A stretch of DNA of 64,000 nucleotides, from assembly GCA_023409265.1 (NCBI GenBank), contig JAEYHZ010000037.1, positions 124,001 to 188,000 on the forward strand, read 5' to 3'. The notes beneath the pieces were generated by a model. That model was not told the DNA's origin. It saw nothing but the letters and a program-made list of their open reading frames with translations, and did no database searches. The number at the start of each line of letters is the position of its first letter. Within the stretch, counting starts at the first letter, position 1. The stretch is from Bacillota bacterium (GTDB lineage: Bacteria > Bacillota > Clostridia > Acetivibrionales > DSM-1351). The position numbers and the translations under genes were made by a program. Of the stretch, positions 36,343 through 45,221 are shown in pieces.

Positions 36343-37764
36343 CTATAGAACTTCGAAATCAAAATCCAGCAACTGTGCCAAATAAGACAATTCACGGGTG
36401 TAGTCACCGGAGACTATACCGTAGTGTTGAGTAACTCCAATGCTTATAAGCTTTTGAAACAGTTCCTGTACCGTACCGGCAGCAGGACGGAAGAGGCCAT
36501 GGGAATATGATGTGATAAAATGCTCACAGGGCAAAGCTTCAACCAGTGTACATACCATTTTAAAACGGCCGTTGCACTCCGAAACATGAAGCATTGTTTT
36601 AAGTCCTGGAGGAATCACATACCAGGCAAAAGGAGCCCCGGCATATTTGTAATTTGTTTTTGCAAACCTGACATCTCTGGCAATCCTGACACTACCGGCG
36701 GGATCGGTATAATCGTTTGGTCCTGCGTGGCCTCCTGCAAAGCAGTCCTGTTTCATATCAATATGAAAAGGTTCAATAAAGCTGACCGGTTTTCCTGATA
36801 GCTTTTTTAGAATATAAACTGCCAAGCCTCCTCCAATATCTCCCTCCGGTACGACTGCAACGTCGTCAGTGCCTGGACAGGGCAGAAAACCGGGACGGAG
36901 TCCTACCTCGGTTAATAGAACGGGATCTACGTCGTTGAGCACCACCATGCTTACTCCTGCCTTGCGAGCCATGCTCTCAAGAGCCAGGGAGGCGCGAATG
37001 GAGGCATTAAACTTTTCCAAGTCAACGTCAGGCAAAACCTGATATTGTTTCTCTATAAGGTTACGAGTATTATGTACAAGTGTACCGTCTATTGCGCTGA
37101 TTTCTTTGGTCAGACTGGCAACAGAAAGAAAACGGAGCTCCGGACCGGCTTTCATGAAAAAATTATATGGATCTACATAGGTTGACCACATGACTTCATT
37201 ATACGAGGCCAGTAAACCAAAGCTTATACTTCGAAGAGCGGTGCGGACGGCAGCAGCCTGTGAGAAATGTCTTGCGGCAAGCATCAGTTCATTGGTTTTT
37301 CCGATGGATGTAACAAGCATGGGCCGGCCGAAACGTTTTATTGAACCGGATGCTTCCAGAGTACCTACAAGCCCTCCGGCCGAAAGGAATTCTACAAAGT
37401 CAGATTCCTCTGTGGTATCGGTGAATGAAATGCTGTCTCTGGTTTTACAGCCAAAGAAGATAGGAACAGGGACCATGTCCCGTAAAAACCGTACCCAGGT
37501 AAAATCCTCGGACCAGGAAAGAAACAGTGCAAAAACCCAATCAACTTTTTCTGTCTGAAAAAATTGTATGGCAGTCTCGATATCCTCACGGGTATACACT
37601 ATACCAGGGAAAGATACCTTACTGAATTTTTCAAGCTCCTTTACATATTGATCTGCTTCTGCTTTCTTTCGTAAACCATAATCACCCTGCGCAAGGCCTT
37701 TACCAAGTTCACGGAAGCGGGATGTAGCAATCAGCAATAGTCCTGTTTTTGGAATTAGTTGCAT
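36343..37764 (-). CDS. L-fucose/L-arabinose isomerase-like protein
   Basis: A 473-residue cytoplasmic protein with the FucI/AraA fold: N-terminal Rossmann-like region (VDWVFALFLSWSEDFTW), a central domain, and a C-terminal barrel with VPEGDIGGGLAVYILKKLSG and HVSECNGRFKM. Related enzymes interconvert aldoses and ketoses. The family is broad, so the true sugar cannot be read from sequence. I chose the ATG at 37,764, six bases after GGAGG; the open frame 50 codons upstream has no family resemblance. It is first in the leftward operon. Confidence 0.8.
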   Translation of the reverse strand: MQLIPKTGLLLIATSRFRELGKGLAQGDYGLRKKAEADQYVKELEKFSKVSFPGIVYTREDIETAIQFFQTEKVDWVFALFLSWSEDFTWVRFLRDMVPVPIFFGCKTRDSISFTDTTEESDFVEFLSAGGLVGTLEASGSIKRFGRPMLVTSIGKTNELMLAARHFSQAAAVRTALRSISFGLLASYNEVMWSTYVDPYNFFMKAGPELRFLSVASLTKEISAIDGTLVHNTRNLIEKQYQVLPDVDLEKFNASIRASLALESMARKAGVSMVVLNDVDPVLLTEVGLRPGFLPCPGTDDVAVVPEGDIGGGLAVYILKKLSGKPVSFIEPFHIDMKQDCFAGGHAGPNDYTDPAGSVRIARDVRFAKTNYKYAGAPFAWYVIPPGLKTMLHVSECNGRFKMVCTLVEALPCEHFITSYSHGLFRPAAGTVQELFQKLISIGVTQHYGIVSGDYTRELSYLAQLLDFDFEVL

Positions 37765-37917
37765 ATTGACCTCCAATATGTCCCCAAATGTGCGGTGACA
37801 CCAGGTAATGGAATTGGCCCTGATGAATTGACACGGAGCGCCTGATAAACGCTTTCGGCACAACAAAAAGTACATTCTGCACTTTCTTATGGGGTTAAAT
37901 TTATTTAATTGCACCAG

Positions 37918-37940
37918 CCGTTTGTTTGCCCGGCAAACGG
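37918..37940. promoter_or_regulatory. Inverted repeat in the leader of the leftward operon
   Basis: CCGTTTG...CAAACGG with a second nested palindrome TTTGCC-C-GGCAAA. It is in the 5' untranslated leader of the isomerase-like gene, so it may be an operator or an RNA hairpin. Confidence 0.45.
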
Positions 37941-38066
37941 GCAGATAATATCAGCTCTCCGGACTGAAGACTTTCAAGCTGTTACTCCTAATTAGTAGTA
38001 AGAATGACCTTAAGATAACATGTTCAGGTTTGCTGCCTACTTAAGGCTAATATTCCCGTTATCACA

Positions 38067-38095
38067 ATTATATATTTAACACCAAAAAGCGTCAA
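38067..38095 (-). promoter_or_regulatory. Sigma-A promoter of the leftward carbohydrate operon
   Basis: On the minus strand, TTGACG, 17-bp spacer, TATAAT. It lies about 300 bp before the isomerase-like start, in the 630-bp divergent region. TTTTCGAAAA (38,101-38,110) sits just upstream of the -35. Confidence 0.7.
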
Positions 38096-38128
38096 TAGTA
38101 TTTTCGAAAAAAAATAATAATGATGAAA

Positions 38129-38145
38129 ATAATTTCAGAAATTAT
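38129..38145. promoter_or_regulatory. Palindrome, possible RpiR operator
   Basis: Perfect ATAATTTC-A-GAAATTAT in the divergent region upstream of the GH50-like gene. It shares an AATTTC/ATTTC core with the operator-like palindrome at 41,568. Confidence 0.45.
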
Positions 38146-38395
38146 AAATTATATAGTTAGAGCATATGGGTCAAAAGCCTATATATTAATGGTTTCCTAA
38201 AATTTTACATCAGCATTTTGTAGTAAACATAAATAAAAATATAAAACAAAATATCAGAAAATATTTTTAAATGCGAAACAAATTATCTTGAATTTTAATT
38301 TAAAATGCGATATATTTCGTAATAAAAGAACCAGTTACAAATTAAAAAGCATTAATACTGTTACAAAAGTCAATTACTAAGTTAGGAGGCTTGAA

Positions 38396-40477
38396 ATGAA
38401 TAAACAGAATATTGATTTAAAAAAATTCCGTTTACAGCAGGGAACAGAACTTAATAGTGAGGATTTGCTGGTTATTAAGCCGGATGATGACGGTTTTATC
38501 AGGCTGAGGCTTGAAGGGGATACTGCTGAAATGGGGGATGTCAGCTGGGGAAATTATCGGTATTTTATTGTTGACATGCTTGCAGATATGGATTCGCAGA
38601 TGCTTCTGGATTTTCGTTTTGAAAAGGCTAAACCTGCTGAAGGAGAGGAAACAGGGTATATCAATTATGAAATGCTTCCTACAAGAAGGGTGAAGCTGGT
38701 TGTGGATCTTGAAGCACTTCAGTCAAAACGTTTTTTCCTGCTGACATTGCCGGGGATGCTAAAGGCAAGGGTTAACTGCAAGCCATGTACCATTAAGGAA
38801 ATGAATGCTGTGGAATTGTATTTCCATCCGGGCTACAGCCGTATTTTCAACAGCATAACTATATTTGAGGCCTGTCTTTCGGATACTTTACCTGATATGA
38901 AGGTTATAGGTGAACCGATGGTGGATGAAATGGGGCAGTGGACTCAAAAAAGCTGGAGTTCTAAAACCGGCAGTGTGGAAGATATGGTGGAATATCTCCA
39001 GCAGGAATATAAACGCTCCGAGACGGACAACAGCTATCCTGCCGGCTGGAGCAGATATGGCGGTTGGACGGCACTCAGATTTGATGCTACAGGTTTTTTT
39101 CATACATATTATGAAGGTAAACGCTGGTGGCTTGTGGATCCTGACGGTTACGCATTTTTCAGCAACGGAATGTGCTATGGCAGCAGGATGGGCGTACATG
39201 GTTTTGTGGATAAAATGGAAAACTTGTTTTCCTGGCTTCCTGATCCCGGGGACGAGACTTACATGGCTGCCTGGACAACAGCCGACAGGATCCCGGAATT
39301 TGCCAAGAGGAACGGTCCTGAGGCAGGTAAAAACAGAAAAATGTTCAATTTTGCACGTGCAAACATGATCAGAGCTTTCGGCCCCGATAAATGGTGGGAT
39401 GCATGGCAGAAAATAAACAGTGCACGGCTGAGGCGGTGGGGTTTCAATACCATTGGAGTTGGTGTTGATAACTATGGTGATGAAAGAGTTATGGACTTTC
39501 TGGCTAAAGCGGGAATTCCCTTTGTATGGACCCTTAAGGATTTTCCTCTCACAGATGAGCTTGTATTCCGTGACTTTCCGGATGTATACTCCGAACAGTA
39601 TGAAGAGCGTTCAAGGTTATTTGCCGAAAAACAGCTGTCACCTTTTGCCGGCAATCCATATATGATTGGATATTTTATTACAAATGAACCGGAATGGAAG
39701 TTCCAGACCTCGGTCAACATTGCCGAGAGGGTATTTGCACACCCTCAGAGGCTGGCATCTAAAACAGCACTTATAAGTATTCTCCGCAATAAATATGGTA
39801 CCATAGATGCTTTGAATGCGGCCTGGAACCAGAGCTTCGGAACATTTGAGGATTTGTATGAACCCTTTTCCCATGCCGATGGCTTCAGTAGCGAAGCCGA
39901 GGAGGATATGAAATTTTTAAGAGCAAGGCTTCTTGAAAAGTATTCACAGGTCCCGGGTGATGCTCTGCGAAGAGTAGATTCCGATCATATGAATCTGGGA
40001 ATGCGGTACAGTGAAATCAGCAGGAATGAAATAGCTGGCAGTGAATACTTTGAGGTTATTTCATTCAACTGCTATTTTGATTCGGCAGTGCCCAGCCTGA
40101 AAATAGCAGCGGATTCTGCTGACATGCCCTGCATTATTGGAGAATGGCACATCGGAGGAGCTGACAAGGGACTCCTTTCATGTGGTTTACTGGCTGCCGA
40201 AACTCAGGAGGAGCGTGGCAGGGCATGTGAATACTATATGCAGGGAGCTATGAATCATAAAAACTGTATTGGTATTCATTATTTTGAAATGAATGATCAG
40301 CCGCTGCTTGGCCGCTTTGACGGCGAATGCATGCAGCATGGCGTCATAGACATATGCAACCGGCCTTATGATGAACTGATAAGACACTTTATTTCAACAA
40401 ATCATAAGCTTTATGACTATGTATCGGGCAGTATGCGGCCTGAGGCAAAGCCGGCGAAGGTTTTCCGGTCAAGATAA
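38396..40477 (+). CDS. GH50-like glycoside hydrolase, cytoplasmic
   Basis: A 693-residue enzyme resembling GH50 (beta-agarase family) over its C-terminal 450 residues. The likely acid/base Glu431 is in FITNEPEW. The likely nucleophile Glu583 is in IIGEWHIGGADKG. The following stretch (EYYMQGAMNHKNCIGIHYFE, then HGVIDICNRPYDE) is also GH50-like. There is no signal peptide, so it must act on imported oligosaccharides rather than polymer outside the cell. Agar is an unlikely substrate for this host; a beta-galactoside or related glycan is inference. It lies divergent from the isomerase operon, with AGGAGG before the ATG. Confidence 0.75.
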   Translation: MNKQNIDLKKFRLQQGTELNSEDLLVIKPDDDGFIRLRLEGDTAEMGDVSWGNYRYFIVDMLADMDSQMLLDFRFEKAKPAEGEETGYINYEMLPTRRVKLVVDLEALQSKRFFLLTLPGMLKARVNCKPCTIKEMNAVELYFHPGYSRIFNSITIFEACLSDTLPDMKVIGEPMVDEMGQWTQKSWSSKTGSVEDMVEYLQQEYKRSETDNSYPAGWSRYGGWTALRFDATGFFHTYYEGKRWWLVDPDGYAFFSNGMCYGSRMGVHGFVDKMENLFSWLPDPGDETYMAAWTTADRIPEFAKRNGPEAGKNRKMFNFARANMIRAFGPDKWWDAWQKINSARLRRWGFNTIGVGVDNYGDERVMDFLAKAGIPFVWTLKDFPLTDELVFRDFPDVYSEQYEERSRLFAEKQLSPFAGNPYMIGYFITNEPEWKFQTSVNIAERVFAHPQRLASKTALISILRNKYGTIDALNAAWNQSFGTFEDLYEPFSHADGFSSEAEEDMKFLRARLLEKYSQVPGDALRRVDSDHMNLGMRYSEISRNEIAGSEYFEVISFNCYFDSAVPSLKIAADSADMPCIIGEWHIGGADKGLLSCGLLAAETQEERGRACEYYMQGAMNHKNCIGIHYFEMNDQPLLGRFDGECMQHGVIDICNRPYDELIRHFISTNHKLYDYVSGSMRPEAKPAKVFRSR

Positions 40478-40491
40478 TAAATATTATTTCT

Positions 40492-40542
40492 AAAAAAACG
40501 GAACGGATGGAGAATAGCAATCTCAATCCGTTCCGTTTTTTT
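40492..40542. terminator. Strong bidirectional terminator
   Basis: Long stem AAAAAAACGGAACGGAT... paired with ATCCGTTCCGTTTTTTT, inner GAGA/TCTC. Separates the GH50-like gene from the converging RpiR gene. Confidence 0.93.
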
Positions 40543-40587
40543 CTCCGGGGTTACCTGGCCGGTAAAAAAGTTTCAAAGTAATAATGT

Positions 40588-41433
40588 TCAACGTAAACGT
40601 CCGGCGGCAAACAATGATTTGTCCAGATGAGGCTTCACCTTTGAATAATTATTGCTGGCTACCGCTGTGTATAAAATATCGATGATTGTAAACTGACTTA
40701 TACGTGAACTCATGGCACCGCTGCGGATAAGATTTTCGGTACTGTAGGTGCACAAATTTATATCTGCCATTGTACTCAATGAATTTTTTCCGTATTTTGT
40801 TACAGCAATTATGGTTGCAGAAGTTTTTTTGATAATATCGGCAATAATGAGTATATCCCGGGTTTCGCCGCTGTAGGAAATGATGACGGCAACATCGCCC
40901 TTCTTCAGAGTGGCTGCGCTGAGAACCTGAACATGGGGGTCCTCGTTTGCATTACTGTTCTTGCTTATGCGCAGAAACTTGTTATGAGCATCCATGGCCA
41001 CAAGACAGGAGGTGCCGACACCGTAAAAATCCACCCTGTCTGCCTGGGAAATTGCATCTACCGCCTGCTCCAGCTGGGCTTCGTCCAAAATCTGAAGAGA
41101 ACTTTCAATTGCTCTTATATTACTCATGGCAACACTTTTGGCAATGGAGGAAAGACTATCTCCGGGACGTACATCTTCATAGACAATGTCTTCTTTTCTG
41201 TTGGCACTGACATCTGCGGTAAGCAACCTGCAAAACTCCTTGTAACCGTCGTAGCCAAGACTTTTACATAGCCTGACTACTGCAGAGGGACTTGTTCCGC
41301 TGGCCATTGCAAGCTCATAAATAGACATTTTGGGAACATCCTGTGGAAATTGAAGTATATAATTTGCCACCAGTTTTTCTTTTTTCGTAAGTCCACTTAA
41401 TGACTCTTTTATCTTCAAACAGCATCCGGTCAA
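40588..41433 (-). CDS. RpiR-family regulator (copy 2)
   Basis: A 281-residue regulator with an HTH_6 domain (MSIYELAMASGTSPSAVVRL) and a SIS domain (GVGTSCLVAMDAHNKFLRIS, VIISYSGETRDIL). It diverges from the ABC-importer genes, whose promoter carries a perfect palindrome, so it is the best candidate to bind there. Similarity to copy 1 is strong in both domains, suggesting a duplication within this locus. It starts at TTG (41,433) after AAGGAAC. Confidence 0.92.
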   Translation of the reverse strand: MTGCCLKIKESLSGLTKKEKLVANYILQFPQDVPKMSIYELAMASGTSPSAVVRLCKSLGYDGYKEFCRLLTADVSANRKEDIVYEDVRPGDSLSSIAKSVAMSNIRAIESSLQILDEAQLEQAVDAISQADRVDFYGVGTSCLVAMDAHNKFLRISKNSNANEDPHVQVLSAATLKKGDVAVIISYSGETRDILIIADIIKKTSATIIAVTKYGKNSLSTMADINLCTYSTENLIRSGAMSSRISQFTIIDILYTAVASNNYSKVKPHLDKSLFAAGRLR

Positions 41434-41562
41434 TTTACTTGTTCCTTTCTTTAACTTACTTGTATTTATTTAAAATCATTGTATTTATATTATCAATAAT
41501 TCGGGCAAAGAACAAGTTCTAAAAATATATTTAAAAATTTGTTTTAAAATAAGTAAAAAATA

Positions 41563-41591
41563 TTGACATAATCATTTCAAATGATTATACT
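41563..41591 (+). promoter_or_regulatory. ABC-importer promoter filled by a perfect palindrome
   Basis: TTGACA (41,563), 17-bp spacer, TATACT (41,586). A 21-bp palindrome with 10-bp arms ATAATCATTT and AAATGATTAT around a central C (41,568-41,588) fills the spacer and overlaps both hexamers. This is a typical repressor position, most likely for the divergent RpiR protein. The rest of 41,434-41,668 is AT-rich. Confidence 0.75.
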
Positions 41592-41668
41592 ATGAAATAT
41601 CAACAATTTACATCTCAAAAATTCAATATCATTTATGCAATTTTTAGTTCCAGAGAGGAGAAACAAAA

Positions 41669-42616
41669 ATGTCAAGTCAGACCAGACCACTCGCTGTTCC
41701 TAAAAAACGGGGATTCTTTTCCTATATGAGAAGTGAATATATGCTTTATCTTCTTATGGTTCCCGGGCTTCTTTATTTTCTTATTTTTAAGTACATACCA
41801 ATGTATGGTGTAACAATAGCCTTTCAAAACTATAACATTTTTAATCCCGACAATTCTACCTGGGTGGGATTTGACAACTTCAGCAAACTTATTTCCCAGG
41901 TCGGATTTCAAAGAGCACTATATAACAACATTATAATCAGTCTGCAGAAGCTGGTTATCGGTTTTCCAATACCGATTATCCTGTCTTTGATGATAAATGA
42001 GGTGAACAGCCGTAATTGCAAAAAATTTATCCAGACTTCGGTTATCCTGCCGAACTTTGTTTCATGGGTGGTAATAAATGGTCTTATGTATGCACTGTTT
42101 TCTCCAAGTATGGGCGGTATACGTGAAATAGCTAATTTTATAGGTTATACCGGACAGCTTCCAAACCTGCTGACCGATGTTGGCAGTTTTCAGTCGGTGA
42201 TTGTGTGGTCCCACGTTTGGAAAAATGCAGGTATGGGTACAATCGTTTACCTGGCAGCACTTATGAGTATTGACGATCAGCTGTATGAGGCAGCTTCCAT
42301 TGACGGTGCGGGAAAGTGGCGCCAACTGATACATATAACACTTCCCTGTATAAAATCCACAATAATCGTACTTTTGATGTTCCGTGTGGGTGAAGTAATG
42401 TATGCGGGTTTTGACCAGATTTTTGCCATAACCAATCCAATGGTTAATCCGGTTGCCGATATTATAGACACTTTTGTCTACCGTGTAGGACTACAAAACA
42501 AACAATTTGCGCTTGCTACTGCTGCAGGCTTGTTTCAGTCCGTGATCGGTCTGGTGCTGGTTATCATAACAAATGCTATCGCCAAAAAGACTGATCCTGA
42601 TAGCAGCATGATCTAA
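41669..42616 (+). CDS. Carbohydrate ABC importer permease (LplB/MalF type)
   Basis: A 315-residue integral membrane protein with about six helices. The EAA loop that contacts the ATPase is present (YEAASIDGAGKWRQLIHITL). It resembles LplB, the permease class of polysaccharide and oligosaccharide importers. It is followed after 10 bp by a second permease and then the binding lipoprotein. No ATPase gene is nearby, so a shared MsmX-like ATPase is expected. Confidence 0.92.
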   Translation: MSSQTRPLAVPKKRGFFSYMRSEYMLYLLMVPGLLYFLIFKYIPMYGVTIAFQNYNIFNPDNSTWVGFDNFSKLISQVGFQRALYNNIIISLQKLVIGFPIPIILSLMINEVNSRNCKKFIQTSVILPNFVSWVVINGLMYALFSPSMGGIREIANFIGYTGQLPNLLTDVGSFQSVIVWSHVWKNAGMGTIVYLAALMSIDDQLYEAASIDGAGKWRQLIHITLPCIKSTIIVLLMFRVGEVMYAGFDQIFAITNPMVNPVADIIDTFVYRVGLQNKQFALATAAGLFQSVIGLVLVIITNAIAKKTDPDSSMI

Positions 42617-42626
42617 GGAGGATACC

Positions 42627-43505
42627 ATGAAAAAATCAAAAGCAGAAATAATCGGAATGATCATAAACGGTGTGGCCTTGTTCCTGATTGCGTTTACTAC
42701 AATATACCCGTTCTGGCATGTTTTAATGTACTCAATAAGTGATTCCCAGCAGGCATCGGCCGGAGGACTGTTTTTCCTGCCCAAGGGTCTGGATATTACA
42801 GGATATGAGCTGGTGCTGAAGCAGCCACAGCTGTATAACGCCTACTGGAATACCATAGCAAGGACTGCAGTAGGAACTCTGCTAAGTGTTATACTAACGG
42901 CAATGCTGGCATATCCTCTTTCATTGCCGCGTTTAAAAGGGAGAAGATTTCTATGTATAGCCATATTCTTTACAATGCTGTTCAATGGCGGCATGATCCC
43001 TACATATCTTCTTGTAAACGACCTTCATATGATTGATACTTTCTGGGCACTGGTAATACCCAATGCAATGAGCGCCTACAACCTGTTTATTATGAGAAAC
43101 TACTTCCAGTCTATTCCAGCAAGCCTGGAGGAATCCGCAAGAATTGACGGAGCCAATCCCATAACTATTTTGTTCCGTATAATTCTTCCCATCTCGACTC
43201 CTACTCTGGCGGCAGTGGGTATGTTTTACGGGGTCAGCAACTGGAATGCATATCTGGACGGAGTCCTTTACATTAACAACAATGACCTACAGATTTTACA
43301 GGTGTACTTGAGAAACCTGTTTTCCTCGGCAGGTTCGGGAGCGGTACTTTCGGGTGTCCAGGGCATAAGTGATGCTGCCAAGGTAACGGAGGAAACTCTG
43401 AAAATGGTGACCATATCGGTTTCTGTAATACCTATACTGATTATATATCCGTATCTGCAGAAATATTATACATCCGGTATAACCACAGGAGCGGTGAAGG
43501 GATAA
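42627..43505 (+). CDS. Carbohydrate ABC importer permease (YtcP/MalG type)
   Basis: The 292-residue partner permease. It has six predicted helices and the EAA motif LEESARIDGANPITILFRII. AAGGAGG precedes the ATG. With the LplB-type permease it forms the membrane channel for the substrate carried by the downstream lipoprotein. Confidence 0.92.
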   Translation: MKKSKAEIIGMIINGVALFLIAFTTIYPFWHVLMYSISDSQQASAGGLFFLPKGLDITGYELVLKQPQLYNAYWNTIARTAVGTLLSVILTAMLAYPLSLPRLKGRRFLCIAIFFTMLFNGGMIPTYLLVNDLHMIDTFWALVIPNAMSAYNLFIMRNYFQSIPASLEESARIDGANPITILFRIILPISTPTLAAVGMFYGVSNWNAYLDGVLYINNNDLQILQVYLRNLFSSAGSGAVLSGVQGISDAAKVTEETLKMVTISVSVIPILIIYPYLQKYYTSGITTGAVKG

Positions 43506-43580
43506 TTTTATGCTGAAACCTGCACAGGGTTTTAGTGTTTTACAAATAACCAAAAAAAATAATTGTTAAGGAGAGAGCGT

Positions 43581-45131
43581 ATGAAAAGGATTCAAAGAAT
43601 TTTAAGCGCATCACTTGTTGCCGTAATAGCATTTACAATGAGTGCCTGCGGAGGTTCACCTTCGGAAAATTCCGGAAGCTCAAGTACTTCGGCGGGGCAG
43701 ACGGCATCTGCATCAGCAGCGGGACCTGCTGAATTAAGCATGCTGGTAATAGGTGACAATTCACCGCCTGATACCAACTCTGTATTGAAGGAAATCGAGA
43801 ACAAAACCAACAGCAGTTTGAAGGTAACCTATGTTGCTCTGGCTGATTCAGCCTCCAAACTAAATACCTTGATTGCAGCAAAAACTCTACCTGACATCTT
43901 TTGGGCGTCCACTATCTCTGACGCTGAACAGTTGAAACAAAACGGAATGCTGACTGACCTGACGGAATATGTAAAAGATGCAAAGGCAATTCAGGACAAT
44001 CTGGGAGATGTGCTTGCCAGTCATCCGTTAAACAAGGATGGAAAAATATATGCACTGTTCAACGCTGATCATGATTATGCACAGAATATGAATATCCGTA
44101 CCGACTGGTTAAAAAAGGTGGGCAAGGAAATGCCTACCGACCTGGACAGCTTGTATGACGTACTCTATGCTTTCACTTTCAATGATCCCGACGGCAACGG
44201 AAAAAATGACACAATAGGACTTGGTGCTTCCATAGTAGGAAACTGGAATAATTTCACCAACATACTGGGAGCCTATGGCATCGCGGCAAACATGAACGGC
44301 CTGCGTCCTGTTAAATTGGACGACGGAACCGTGACCACAGGCTTGAAGCATAAAAATTTCCTGGAGGCAGTTAAGTACTTCCAGAAATTGTACCAGAACG
44401 GAGTAATGGATCCTGATTTTGCCACTATCCCCACAATGGATTCTTTTGGCAAGCTGTGGAACGGTAAGGTTGGAGCTTTTGACTTCCAGTGTCCGGGACC
44501 AACCAACAACTGGATGCCTTCACGCTACACCGAAAATCCTGCGCCAACCTTTGATTTTGCATCAATAAAAGGTCCTACAGGTCAAGCTGCTCAGGGAAAA
44601 ATCTATCCCAGCTATACACCAAGCGTAGTGGTTAGTTCCACCTGCAAGAATCCTGCCGCAGCAGTAAAGCTTCTTGATTTCTTCCTTACCGAAGATGGAA
44701 ACGCTTTGCTCCGTCTTGGTGTTGAAGGCAAGCACTTCAAATGGTTGGACAAAGCTGCCGGCACCTATGAGATGATAAAACCATATGACGACAGCACAAC
44801 CAACAGAAATGATGGAGTCTTTGTTTATTCCGATTTCCTAAGACCAAAGGTAACCACCGAGCGCCGTACATTTAATGCACAAACCAAGCAGGGTGTGGAA
44901 ATGGCTGATGCAATGTGTACAATAGACTGGCCTTTCATTTACACATCCTTTGCAGCAGATACCAATTCCGGAGCAAATTTAAAGACTATCGAAAAGGAAG
45001 TCTTCTGTCAGCTTATATCAACAAAGGGAAATCTTGAGGAAGAATATAAGAAAGCCATAGCACGTTGGGAGAATGAAGGCGGAAAAGAGTGGGAACAGGA
45101 AGCAACGGCCGCTTACAACTCACAGAAATAG
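43581..45131 (+). CDS. Extracellular solute-binding lipoprotein of the importer
   Basis: A 516-residue substrate-binding protein. The signal ends in a lipobox (MSACGG), so it is anchored outside the membrane. A Ser/Thr/Gly-rich linker precedes a two-lobed family 1 binding fold. Conserved patterns are AAKTLPDIFWAS and TDWLKKVGKEMPTDLDSLYDVL (quoted in part). I start at ATG 43,581 after AAGGAGAG; an upstream TTG in frame lies before that site. A hairpin follows and may raise its level above downstream genes. Confidence 0.93.
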   Translation: MKRIQRILSASLVAVIAFTMSACGGSPSENSGSSSTSAGQTASASAAGPAELSMLVIGDNSPPDTNSVLKEIENKTNSSLKVTYVALADSASKLNTLIAAKTLPDIFWASTISDAEQLKQNGMLTDLTEYVKDAKAIQDNLGDVLASHPLNKDGKIYALFNADHDYAQNMNIRTDWLKKVGKEMPTDLDSLYDVLYAFTFNDPDGNGKNDTIGLGASIVGNWNNFTNILGAYGIAANMNGLRPVKLDDGTVTTGLKHKNFLEAVKYFQKLYQNGVMDPDFATIPTMDSFGKLWNGKVGAFDFQCPGPTNNWMPSRYTENPAPTFDFASIKGPTGQAAQGKIYPSYTPSVVVSSTCKNPAAAVKLLDFFLTEDGNALLRLGVEGKHFKWLDKAAGTYEMIKPYDDSTTNRNDGVFVYSDFLRPKVTTERRTFNAQTKQGVEMADAMCTIDWPFIYTSFAADTNSGANLKTIEKEVFCQLISTKGNLEEEYKKAIARWENEGGKEWEQEATAAYNSQK

Positions 45132-45150
45132 AAGCTTGAAAGCAACAGGG

Positions 45151-45181
45151 CAACCAGACAGTCCAGCTGTCTGGTTGTTTA
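45151..45181 (+). terminator. Hairpin after the binding-protein gene
   Basis: 11-bp perfect stem CAACCAGACAG / CTGTCTGGTTG, five-base loop, short T-run. A partial terminator or mRNA stabiliser between the importer genes and the hydrolase genes. Confidence 0.75.
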
Positions 45182-45221
45182 ATAAAAGCTCTATTTCTGA
45201 AACTTTTGGAGGATAAAAACC

